Made by a program: the position numbers and the translations under genes
Shown here: positions 1 through 6,585 of the stretch, in pieces
How the letters are laid out: the number at the start of each line of letters is the position of its first letter
How positions within the stretch are numbered: position 1 is the stretch's first letter
Source of the DNA: Mucilaginibacter lappiensis
GTDB taxonomy: Bacteria; Bacteroidota; Bacteroidia; Sphingobacteriales; Sphingobacteriaceae
Reading direction: 5' to 3'
Assembly (NCBI RefSeq): GCF_900155965.1
Contig: NZ_FTMG01000002.1
Location: forward strand, 434,001 to 498,000
DNA length: 64,000 nt
Notes under the pieces: generated by a model
Seen by the model: the letters and a program-made list of their open reading frames with translations, nothing else
Database searches by the model: none
What the model was told of the DNA's origin: nothing

Positions 1-1
1 C

Positions 2-1711
2 TATACTCATGTGTATGATAATACATTGACAAGGATAGCGGGGTACGATCTCGTGAATGGTGATGGTGCTTTGAAGGCCAACCAACCGCCAAACAGGGTT
101 TTGGAGGCAGATGACCCAACTTATACCACTTTGTTGCAAAATAAACTAAGCGGACAGCATCAATTGGGAAAAGTAAAAATTGAATGGGATGCTGCCAGAA
201 CTTCGGTAAGCAGAGAGGAAAAAGACGCGGGTATTGCCTCGAGTCGCCCTGTTTTGGTAGGTGACAGCTATCAGTATTTTTATTATGGCAGCAAAATTAC
301 GGAACCCAGGATATCAGAAACTTCCCGTCAGCATGCTTTTAATAAAGAAAGTCACTATTCCTGGAACCTGTCGGGTACCCTGCCATTTACATTTGCAGGC
401 ATCCGTAGCAGTGTAAAAGCAGGCTATTTCGGCAATCAAAAAAATGCGGAATTTAACTGGCAGATAGCGGCTTTGGCAACCACCGAAAAATATGCGGATA
501 GCGTGGGGTACAAGCCTATAGGGCAATTGATTAGCCCCGAAAATATTGCTTATGATAAATATATATATGCTATAGATCCCTCCTTTGTAGATAGTTACAA
601 AGGCAAAAGCCAAATACATGCTGGTTATGTGATGTTGGATAACCGCATATTTGATAAACTCAGGCTGGTTTGGGGTTTACGTGGCGAGTATTATAAATAT
701 ACCGAGATTAAACAAGGCGCAATTATTAAAGGAGGCGCAGAAAATATATTTTCAGTAAAGCCCGATAAGCGCTGGCAATGGCTCCCTTCGGCTAATTTAA
801 CCTACAGCCCTATACAATCCCTGAATATCAGGGGGGCTGTTTCCAGCAGTGTGGTAAGGCCCGAGTTGATGGATAATAATCCATTTCTGAGGTATAGCCC
901 TACATTAGATGCTTTATATGGTAACAAGGGCTTGTATAGCACCCGTATCAACAGTTATGATCTTAAAACTGAATGGTTCCCTGGTTTAGGTGAAATTATC
1001 TCTGTAGGGGGTTTTTATAAGCGGTTTGATAAACCTGTAGAATTGAACGCCATTATGGTGAATGGTAATCCTAATTATTACCTCCAAAATGCGGACTGGG
1101 CAAATGTATATGGCCTTGAATTTGAATTGCGTAAAAACTTCGGCTTTATAGCTGACGAGGGGATCCTCAAAAATATAACTGCTTATGGCAACCTTACCTT
1201 ACAAAAATCAACTGTACAAAATACCTATACTGTAGACCCCGGAAGCGGCAAACCATACATACAAGTTCCCACTCAACAAAAACGATCCCTGTATGGGCAA
1301 TCGCCTTACCTGTATAATCTGGGGCTTCAATACATCGGCAGCCACCTGGGTTTTAATGCGGCTTATAATAAATCGGGGCGTAAAACCTATATCGTTAGTG
1401 ACGACCCTACTTTCATTGAATATGAAAGGCCAAGGGATCAGCTGGATATTCAAATTAGCTACCGTTTCCTGAAAAATAAGATGGAAGTTAAATTCAACAT
1501 GGCTAACCTTACTAATAATATATTCAATGTTTACCGCAACACAGCCAGTTACGAAAAAATTCCCGGGTATACGGGTGAACCTGGTAGCGACAAGAGTAAA
1601 GGATTACGCCTGAAATCCGGATTCAGTAATAATTACGAAAAAGGTGACCAGGTGATGTTTCAACAAAGATTCGGGCGCACCTACAGCACATCACTTACTT
1701 ATAATTTTTAA
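2..1711 (+). CDS. TonB-dependent receptor, beta-barrel part (5' truncated by window edge)
   Basis: Outer-membrane active transporter for a ligand that cannot be named from this fragment. The reading frame is open to the window edge, so the GTG at 11 is not a real start; about 570 residues of barrel are present, while signal peptide, regulatory-like domain and plug lie outside. The sequence shows alternating aromatic and polar beta strands, a receptor-like segment with N-L-T-N-N-I-F near residue 505, and a terminal Phe (S-L-T-Y-N-F) typical of outer-membrane barrel insertion signals. The next two plus-strand genes are lipoproteins, so they may be its surface partners, but a 400-base gap with a minus-strand RNA signal separates them. 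Confidence 0.88.
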   Translation, partial: YTHVYDNTLTRIAGYDLVNGDGALKANQPPNRVLEADDPTYTTLLQNKLSGQHQLGKVKIEWDAARTSVSREEKDAGIASSRPVLVGDSYQYFYYGSKITEPRISETSRQHAFNKESHYSWNLSGTLPFTFAGIRSSVKAGYFGNQKNAEFNWQIAALATTEKYADSVGYKPIGQLISPENIAYDKYIYAIDPSFVDSYKGKSQIHAGYVMLDNRIFDKLRLVWGLRGEYYKYTEIKQGAIIKGGAENIFSVKPDKRWQWLPSANLTYSPIQSLNIRGAVSSSVVRPELMDNNPFLRYSPTLDALYGNKGLYSTRINSYDLKTEWFPGLGEIISVGGFYKRFDKPVELNAIMVNGNPNYYLQNADWANVYGLEFELRKNFGFIADEGILKNITAYGNLTLQKSTVQNTYTVDPGSGKPYIQVPTQQKRSLYGQSPYLYNLGLQYIGSHLGFNAAYNKSGRKTYIVSDDPTFIEYERPRDQLDIQISYRFLKNKMEVKFNMANLTNNIFNVYRNTASYEKIPGYTGEPGSDKSKGLRLKSGFSNNYEKGDQVMFQQRFGRTYSTSLTYNF

Positions 1712-1794
1712 CAATGAGAATACATCATGAATGTAGATATATAATGGTTAAACAATAAAAAATGGAGGAAAAAATAAAATCCTGTTGTGCCATA

Positions 1795-1966
1795 AAAATA
1801 AAACGAAGGGTGCTCGACAACCCTTCGTTTAAAAACCGAATAGTTTGCTTGCTATCGGCACAACCAGGATATGAACCCTGAAAGTAATATAAAAGTTCCC
1901 GAAAGGATGCCTGTTACTAAGCCTGGGGCTTAGCCAGAAGATCGATACAGGTGAATTTTGTTCGAC
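1795..1966 (-). ncRNA. Candidate structured small RNA of about 170 nt
   Basis: Read on the minus strand, a possible promoter (TATCTTTA at 1976-1969, close to the Bacteroidota TAnnTTTG box) precedes an RNA with several hairpins. CTAAGCC at 1917-1923 pairs with GGCTTAG at 1927-1933, enclosed by CCTGT 1910-1914 with ACAGG 1947-1951. CAGG 1865-1868 pairs with CCTG 1877-1880. A 7-bp hairpin with one bulge lies near 1838-1858. The RNA ends in a strong hairpin followed by a T-rich minus-strand tract. No long ORF is present. It matches no RNA family I can name; 6S RNA is the nearest in size but its single long rod is not seen. It could instead be a plus-strand leader of the gene at 2113. Confidence 0.5.
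1801..1830 (-). terminator. Rho-independent terminator, minus strand
   Basis: An 11-bp perfect stem (1801-1811 with 1820-1830) closes an 8-base loop. On the minus strand the stem is followed by a T-rich tract (TTTTATTTTTATG when the end of the stem is included). On the plus strand it is followed by A residues, so it should end a minus-strand transcript rather than the TonB receptor mRNA. Confidence 0.7.
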
Positions 1967-2112
1967 TGTAAAGATAATAAAAAAACTAAGTCTGAAAATA
2001 GCTTCTCCTTAAAGTTGAGATGCTATTGTTCTGAACTACAGGAAATTCCAAGTAAACCGAATAATTGGGGGTTAAAAATTAACTACCTCCCTGAAAAACA
2101 AAAAACAACAAA

Positions 2113-3444
2113 ATGAAAAAGTTATCTTTAGTAGCCCTGTGCCTTGCTGCCGGGATTTTAGTAACATCTTGTAAAAAAGGAGCCAATGAAGGTGCTTCAT
2201 TTGATAACCGCAGCACTGCTGCTGCTGATTACAGCGCTTCATCACTGCCGGTAACTACCGTAAGTGGCGACATTACCACTAACACTACCTGGGATGCTGG
2301 TCATGTTTGGGAAATCAGTGGTGTTGTTACCGTTAGAAGCGGTGCTACACTGACTATCAATGCAGGTACTTTTATCAAATCAACCGTAAATACTCCGAAC
2401 GTTCAAAACGGTGTATTGGTAATTGCAAAAGGCGCTAAAATTAATGCTGTTGGTACTGCTACCAGCCCTATCGTATTTACCAGCCGTTACCTGTTAGATG
2501 GTAATGCCAGCACTGTTGGAAAACCTGGTGATTTTGGTGGTGTTATTCTTTTAGGTAACGCTGTAATCAATGTAGGCGATAAATTAATTGAAGGTTTGGC
2601 TGATGATCCTAAATTTCACTATGGTGGCACAAATGATGCTGATAACAGCGGAACAATTCAGTATGCCCGTATTGAATATGCCGGTTACGTGTTAGCTCCA
2701 AACGTTGAAGTGAACTCTTTAACTTTAGGTGGTGTTGGTAGCGGTACTACTATCGATCACGTACAGGCTTCTTATGGTCTTGATGATGGATTTGAGTTTT
2801 TTGGTGGTAAAGTGAGCCCTAAGTTCCTGGTTTCATTTGCAAATGATGATGATCAGTTTGACTTTGATAACGGCTTTAGCGGTAATATCCAATACGCTAT
2901 CGCTGTAGTTGATGCTTATTCAACTCATAGCGCCAGCAGCGGTGCCAGCGATTCAAATGGTATTGAGTCTGATAATAACGCTCCTGCTGAAGATGGAACT
3001 TTTAGCTTATTGCCAAAAACTCACCCAACCTTAGCTAACTTTACTGTAGTAGGTACTTCTGCCGCTACTTTAACTCCGGCAATTACTGCTCCTGGTCTTA
3101 AATGGGCTTTCCGTAACCGTCGTGGTGCCGAGGCTGCAGTAAGTAATTCATTATTTACCGGTTATCCATCAGGTATCGTAGCCGACGTTGATGCAAACGC
3201 TTCACTGGTAACATTAACTAACGTTTCTGTTCATGGCTTTACTGCTGCAACTTCAGTGTTGGGTTCTGGCGCATTTAGCTCAACTGGTTTATTAACTTCA
3301 ACAGCAGCTGCTGCTCCTACCTGGGGTATAACTCAGCCGTTCTATAATTCAGGTGCGGTTAATTTTGGCCCGGCACAAACTCGTGGTGCCATTACTTCAG
3401 CTTCTGGTAACTGGGTAGCCAACTGGACTAAATTTACTTTCTAA
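2113..3444 (+). CDS. Surface lipoprotein with right-handed beta-helix repeats
   Basis: A 443-residue lipoprotein: the signal peptide ends in L-V-T-S-C, with Cys20 as lipidated residue, followed by two Lys. The rest is rich in Gly, Asn, Thr and Val in the pattern of a right-handed parallel beta helix. An Asp-rich segment (D-D-D-Q-F-D-F-D-N near residue 255) could bind calcium. Similar proteins often sit beside TonB-dependent receptors in Bacteroidota, but their job is not established; some are misnamed multidrug transporters in databases. Codons end mostly in T or C in a narrow set (GGT, GCT, ACT), unlike the neighbours, which suggests high expression. A terminator follows at 3471. Confidence 0.8.
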   Translation: MKKLSLVALCLAAGILVTSCKKGANEGASFDNRSTAAADYSASSLPVTTVSGDITTNTTWDAGHVWEISGVVTVRSGATLTINAGTFIKSTVNTPNVQNGVLVIAKGAKINAVGTATSPIVFTSRYLLDGNASTVGKPGDFGGVILLGNAVINVGDKLIEGLADDPKFHYGGTNDADNSGTIQYARIEYAGYVLAPNVEVNSLTLGGVGSGTTIDHVQASYGLDDGFEFFGGKVSPKFLVSFANDDDQFDFDNGFSGNIQYAIAVVDAYSTHSASSGASDSNGIESDNNAPAEDGTFSLLPKTHPTLANFTVVGTSAATLTPAITAPGLKWAFRNRRGAEAAVSNSLFTGYPSGIVADVDANASLVTLTNVSVHGFTAATSVLGSGAFSSTGLLTSTAAAAPTWGITQPFYNSGAVNFGPAQTRGAITSASGNWVANWTKFTF

Positions 3445-3470
3445 AACTTAGCATAAGTTTTTTTATTACA

Positions 3471-3500
3471 ACCGGGGCATCATTGGATGCTCCGGTTTTT
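3471..3500 (+). terminator. Rho-independent terminator after the beta-helix gene
   Basis: ACCGGGGCATC (3471-3481) pairs with GATGCTCCGGT (3486-3496) through one G-T pair, with a 4-base loop, then five T. It lies 26 bases after the stop codon and separates the beta-helix gene from the next lipoprotein, so the two may be expressed at different levels. Confidence 0.85.
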
Positions 3501-3528
3501 AAAAAATATTACATATTAACAAAAATTC

Positions 3529-4323
3529 ATGATCAAATTAAAATACTTACCCTTGGTCTTCGCGCTGTTTTTACTGGCGTGTAAAAAAGAACAGTTGCTC
3601 AATCCTAACCCGCCCCAAACCGTTAACCTCACAATCAAAGGTTACATAACAACAAAAGATACCCTGGAGTTTGTGCTTAATAATAAGGTATTAGGGCAAG
3701 GCTTTGATGCTAAAATCACCTTAAACGCTACTCTTTTCAACGCCGGCGATAAGATCCAGATCCGTAAAAAAGCAGATAGTAAAATAATCGGAAATATTGA
3801 CGTTGCGGCAAGCCCTTTTAATCAGGTTAAAAAGATATTTTATGATGGTACCACCTTATCAAATAACATCGAACTGACACCGGTGACAAATCCCGAAAAT
3901 ATGGGCATACGGTTAAGGTTCAGTACAACTGCCACTGATTTTTATGGCGGACCGGTTGATATTGAAATTTTTGAATACTCATCTAATAACGAAACATATG
4001 AAAGTACTTATCGCTCCATAAAAGAAGCGAAAAATGTAACCGGGGCATTTGGAGATTTTATCGAATTAGAACCGCTTACCAGTACAGAGCTCTTTACTAA
4101 AGGATATAAGATAAAAGTATATAAGGCCGGGACAAAGGAGTTACCCTATACCAGTATGGATCACGTTTTTCTTGATGACCCGGATAATAATTACAGTGAT
4201 GTCATAAGCTTTACTGCAGGGGAAAGCAAATTGCTTTCAGTTTCCCCCAGTCATTATGAAGAAGCTCCGGGTGATGTAGTTAGTGGTTACCAAATTGAGG
4301 ATATTTCATTTAATTTTAAATAA
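3529..4323 (+). CDS. Hypothetical lipoprotein
   Basis: A 264-residue lipoprotein of unknown function. The signal peptide ends in L-L-A-C with Cys18 followed by Lys-Lys, so it is lipidated and probably held at the outer membrane. The mature part is rich in beta-strand residues (short T/V/I runs between N/G/D turns) and has no motif I recognise. It sits 85 bases after the beta-helix gene on the same strand, with a terminator between, which suggests a related but separately tuned product. Confidence 0.75.
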   Translation: MIKLKYLPLVFALFLLACKKEQLLNPNPPQTVNLTIKGYITTKDTLEFVLNNKVLGQGFDAKITLNATLFNAGDKIQIRKKADSKIIGNIDVAASPFNQVKKIFYDGTTLSNNIELTPVTNPENMGIRLRFSTTATDFYGGPVDIEIFEYSSNNETYESTYRSIKEAKNVTGAFGDFIELEPLTSTELFTKGYKIKVYKAGTKELPYTSMDHVFLDDPDNNYSDVISFTAGESKLLSVSPSHYEEAPGDVVSGYQIEDISFNFK

Positions 4324-4390
4324 TAAGATTTTTTTCATTTTAAAGCTTTTAACTGACTCAATCAATTATATAAAAAAGTAGCAGGTAAAC

Positions 4391-4558
4391 ATGTTCGTGA
4401 AAGACAAACTAAAACAACAACCTTCTTTAGAGGATTTTTCCGAACATTGTTCGTCAAATAGTAACCCTTATCTGCTCATCACCGGGAGCCTTACGGCGCT
4501 GGGTGGTTTAATCATATTTTCGCTGATCATCTGGTTAGGACGCGTGTGTATCCAGTAA
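4391..4558 (+). CDS. Small single-span membrane peptide (55 aa)
   Basis: An ATG-started ORF encodes a 55-residue protein: about 27 hydrophilic N-terminal residues, then one strong transmembrane segment (from Y-L-L-I-T-G to L-I-I-W-L-G) and a short tail ending V-C-I-Q. No family is recognised. The last seven codons and the stop lie in and beside one arm of a 20-bp perfect inverted repeat (4532-4582), so the coding end and an RNA hairpin share sequence. It may be a real small membrane protein or chance; the clean hydrophilic-hydrophobic layout favours the first. Confidence 0.45.
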   Translation: MFVKDKLKQQPSLEDFSEHCSSNSNPYLLITGSLTALGGLIIFSLIIWLGRVCIQ

Positions 4559-4582
4559 GAGCATACACACGCGTCCTAACCA
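4532..4582. repeat. 20-bp perfect inverted repeat overlapping an ORF end
   Basis: Bases 4532-4551 are perfectly complementary to 4563-4582, with an 11-base loop that holds the TAA stop of the 55-residue ORF. No T tract follows on the plus strand, so it is not a textbook terminator. It could protect the mRNA end, act as a terminator without T tract, or be a mobile palindromic repeat. Confidence 0.8.
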
Positions 4583-4697
4583 TATTCAGCGTTACCACTT
4601 ATACTCCAAATCACCTGCTGCATTATTTCCTGAAGATGCGAGGCATTAGCTCCTTTTGCCTTAAAAAATAAATTTTTAGAAAAAAGTTGAAAATAAA

Positions 4698-4746
4698 TTT
4701 GCGTAACTCAGAAGTTACATATACATTTGAGTAACTTAAAAGTTAC
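4698..4746 (+). promoter_or_regulatory. Promoter with duplicated ArsR-type operator
   Basis: TTTG at 4698-4701 and TACATTTG at 4722-4729, spaced by 20 bases, match the Bacteroidota -33/-7 promoter (TTTG, TAnnTTTG). Two copies of the inverted repeat GTAACT-N4-AGTTAC lie at 4703-4718, between the boxes, and at 4731-4746, over the expected transcription start. The centres are 28 bp apart. The operon below contains an ArsR repressor, so this is most simply its own operator: binding at either site would block RNA polymerase. Confidence 0.8.
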
Positions 4747-4751
4747 GCATT

Positions 4752-5204
4752 ATGGCAAAGATCATTCAACACCAATTTTTTTACCCAAATCCGCCAGAGG
4801 TGGTTTGGGAGTATCTGACAAAACCTGAGTTAATTGCTCAATGGTTGATGAAAAACGATTTTCAGCCCACCGTGGGGCATGAATTTAATTTCCATGCCAG
4901 TCCCATGCCCGATATGGATTTCGATGGCGTTTTTCATTGCAAAGTTTTAGAGATCACTCCTTTCAAAAAGCTTTCCTATTCCTGGAATTTCGGACCCGGC
5001 GATGGATCGCTAACCACCTCCGTAGTGAACTGGACACTTACTGAGAAAGACAATGGCACCGAGCTTTTACTGATACATCGCGGATTCGAAGGCACAAATA
5101 ACTTCCTGTCAATGTTCAACTCTATGGAAAAAGGCTGGTTAGAACTGATCCAAAAACTTTTGAAAGTAATCAACAACACAGCAAATGGAACAACACAGGC
5201 TTGA
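4752..5204 (+). CDS. SRPBCC / AHSA1 domain protein
   Basis: A 150-residue START/Bet v1-like protein of the AHSA1 group, a fold with a hydrophobic cavity that binds small lipophilic molecules; the ligand is unknown. Family marks are the N-terminal P-P-E-V-V-W-E-Y-L-T-K-P-E segment, L-I-A-Q-W, and the central L-S-Y-S-W-N-F strand. It is the first gene of the operon and its end overlaps the start of arsR by 20 bases, so the two are probably translationally coupled. AHSA1-ArsR pairs are common and usually under control of that ArsR protein. Confidence 0.85.
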   Translation: MAKIIQHQFFYPNPPEVVWEYLTKPELIAQWLMKNDFQPTVGHEFNFHASPMPDMDFDGVFHCKVLEITPFKKLSYSWNFGPGDGSLTTSVVNWTLTEKDNGTELLLIHRGFEGTNNFLSMFNSMEKGWLELIQKLLKVINNTANGTTQA

Positions 5205-5511
5205 TGCATTCCAGGTAATTGCCGACCCGAGCCGGAGACAAATGTTATACCTGCTCTCGAAAGATAGTTTAACCATTAATTCACTGGCCGACAACTTTGA
5301 TATGAGCCGCCCTGCCGTATCCAAACATATTAAAGTATTATACAACGCCGGTTTTATTTCTATACAGGATATAGGCAGGGAACGGCACTGTATTTTGAAG
5401 CAGGAGGGTTTTAACGAATTACATAAATGGTTAGAATATTTTGACGCATTCTGGGGTAGCAAATTGAAAAATTTAGAAGCCCTGTTAAATGAAAGAACAA
5501 ACAAAAAATAA
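5185..5511 (+). CDS. ArsR-family winged-helix repressor
   Basis: A 108-residue DNA-binding protein. It opens with F-Q-V-I-A-D-P-S-R-R-Q-M-L-Y-L-L, the classic first helix of ArsR regulators, and the recognition helix region is F-D-M-S-R-P-A-V-S-K-H-I-K-V-L. A wing follows at G-R-E-R-H-C-I-L. The metal-binding E-L-C-V-C-D-L motif of ArsR/SmtB sensors is absent, so it probably senses something other than metal. It overlaps the preceding gene by 20 bases and is followed by two more SRPBCC genes. The paired GTAACT-N4-AGTTAC sites upstream are the likely operator. Confidence 0.9.
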   Translation: MEQHRLDAFQVIADPSRRQMLYLLSKDSLTINSLADNFDMSRPAVSKHIKVLYNAGFISIQDIGRERHCILKQEGFNELHKWLEYFDAFWGSKLKNLEALLNERTNKK

Positions 5512-5524
5512 AACAATAGAAATC

Positions 5525-6010
5525 ATGAAAAATCAAAGTTTCAACGCTGCCATTTTGGTAGACCAAACCCCAAAACAAGCTTTCGATGCCATCAATAATG
5601 TTCGTGGATGGTGGTCGGAAGAAACTAAAGGAGATACTGATCAATTAGGCGCGGTATTTTACTATCATTATCAGGATGTGCATACCTGCACCTTCCAGAT
5701 CACTGAATTGGAGCCTGGTAAAAAAGTTGTTTGGCATGTGCTGCAAAATCATTTTAATTTTATTAAAGACCAGACTGAATGGGTGGATACAGACGTTGTA
5801 TTTGAAATTGCCAGTAAAGGCGACAAAACAGAGATCAACTTTACGCATGTTGGACTTGTACCGGCATATGAGTGTTACGATATTTGTTTTAACGCCTGGG
5901 GTACATACATTACCAAAAGTTTGTATGACCTTATTACCAAAGGCGAAGGCCAGCCCAACCCGATAGAAGAGTCAGTTAAAAAAGCTCAGGAAATGAGGGC
6001 GGAGTTATAA
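5525..6010 (+). CDS. SRPBCC domain protein (tandem copy A)
   Basis: A START/AHSA1-like protein of 161 residues. An ATG at 5489 would add 12 residues, but the internal ATG at 5525 gives M-K-N-Q-S-F, matching M-R-D-Q-S-Y of the next gene, so it is preferred. Shared marks with that neighbour are F-D-A-I-N-N-V-x-G-W-W, K-D-Q-T-E-W and F-T-H-V-G-L-V-P-x-Y-E-C-Y. The two are clear tandem duplicates. The first SRPBCC gene of the operon is much more distant. The ligand or reaction is unknown. Confidence 0.85.
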   Translation: MKNQSFNAAILVDQTPKQAFDAINNVRGWWSEETKGDTDQLGAVFYYHYQDVHTCTFQITELEPGKKVVWHVLQNHFNFIKDQTEWVDTDVVFEIASKGDKTEINFTHVGLVPAYECYDICFNAWGTYITKSLYDLITKGEGQPNPIEESVKKAQEMRAEL

Positions 6011-6030
6011 ATAAATAGAAAGGGTAAAAA

Positions 6031-6489
6031 ATGAGAGATCAGAGTTATACCACCGTTTTTACGGTTGACCAATCCCCGGAGAACGTTTTTGATGCTATCA
6101 ACAATGTTCAAGGATGGTGGACAGAAAACATGGAAGGCAGTGCACAAAAACTAAGCGATGAATTTGAGGTTCGGTTTGGAGATGTGCATTATTCCAAACA
6201 AAAATTGATAGACGTGATCCCCGATAAAAAAATTGTTTGGTTCGTTACCGATAGCAAGCTCAATTTTGTGAAAGACAAAAGCGAGTGGACGGGCACCCAA
6301 ATTATTTTTGAAATTGCCGAATATGGCAGCAAAACGGAGTTGCGCTTTACACACGTAGGTTTAACGCCTCAATATGAATGTTATCGTGCCTGTTCAAGTG
6401 TCTGGTGCGATTATATCAATAACAGCTTAAAGGAGTTGATCACCACGGGTATAGGACAACCCGCAGGAAAAGAAGAGATGAGTTTTTGA
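6031..6489 (+). CDS. SRPBCC domain protein (tandem copy B)
   Basis: A 152-residue paralogue of the gene just upstream, 20 bases away and in the same operon. It keeps the family core (F-D-A-I-N-N-V-Q-G-W-W, F-T-H-V-G-L-T-P-Q-Y-E-C-Y) but has changed many cavity positions and carries extra Cys (R-A-C-S-S-V-W-C), so the two copies may bind different small molecules. A terminator at 6527 closes the operon. Confidence 0.85.
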   Translation: MRDQSYTTVFTVDQSPENVFDAINNVQGWWTENMEGSAQKLSDEFEVRFGDVHYSKQKLIDVIPDKKIVWFVTDSKLNFVKDKSEWTGTQIIFEIAEYGSKTELRFTHVGLTPQYECYRACSSVWCDYINNSLKELITTGIGQPAGKEEMSF

Positions 6490-6526
6490 CAAGCAATCCG
6501 AAATTCAGACCCCTAAAGGTGCTATA

Positions 6527-6554
6527 AAGCCCCCAGTTTTCGCTGGAGGCTTTT
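6527..6554 (+). terminator. Terminator of the SRPBCC-arsR operon
   Basis: AAGCCCCCAG (6527-6536) pairs with CTGGAGGCTT (6543-6552) with one mismatch, then TTTTGGTTT. It ends the plus-strand operon 38 bases after its last stop codon, just before the convergent GH20 gene ends at 6586. Confidence 0.8.
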
Positions 6555-6585
6555 GGTTTGTGTGGTTAATAGGTGTGCTGAGATA

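Larger units (their letters stand above)
1712..2112. other. Intergenic region with a structured RNA signal
   Basis: This 401-base gap has no convincing ORF. It contains a set of hairpins between about 1838 and 1950 and a terminator hairpin at 1801-1830, best read as a minus-strand small RNA (separate entry). The last 60 bases before the lipoprotein start at 2113 are A-rich and hold no purine-rich ribosome site, as usual in this phylum. Confidence 0.6.

Noticed and set aside
1860..1885. tRNA T-arm-like sequence (minus strand CAGG-N8-CCTG)
   Set aside because: The stem has only four good pairs with an 8-base loop, and no acceptor, D or anticodon arm can be built around it.
1838..1960. Cobalamin riboswitch on the plus strand
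   Set aside because: A segment resembles the AGCCAGAAGA part of the B12 box, but the rest of the conserved core is absent and the gene downstream is not a B12 gene.
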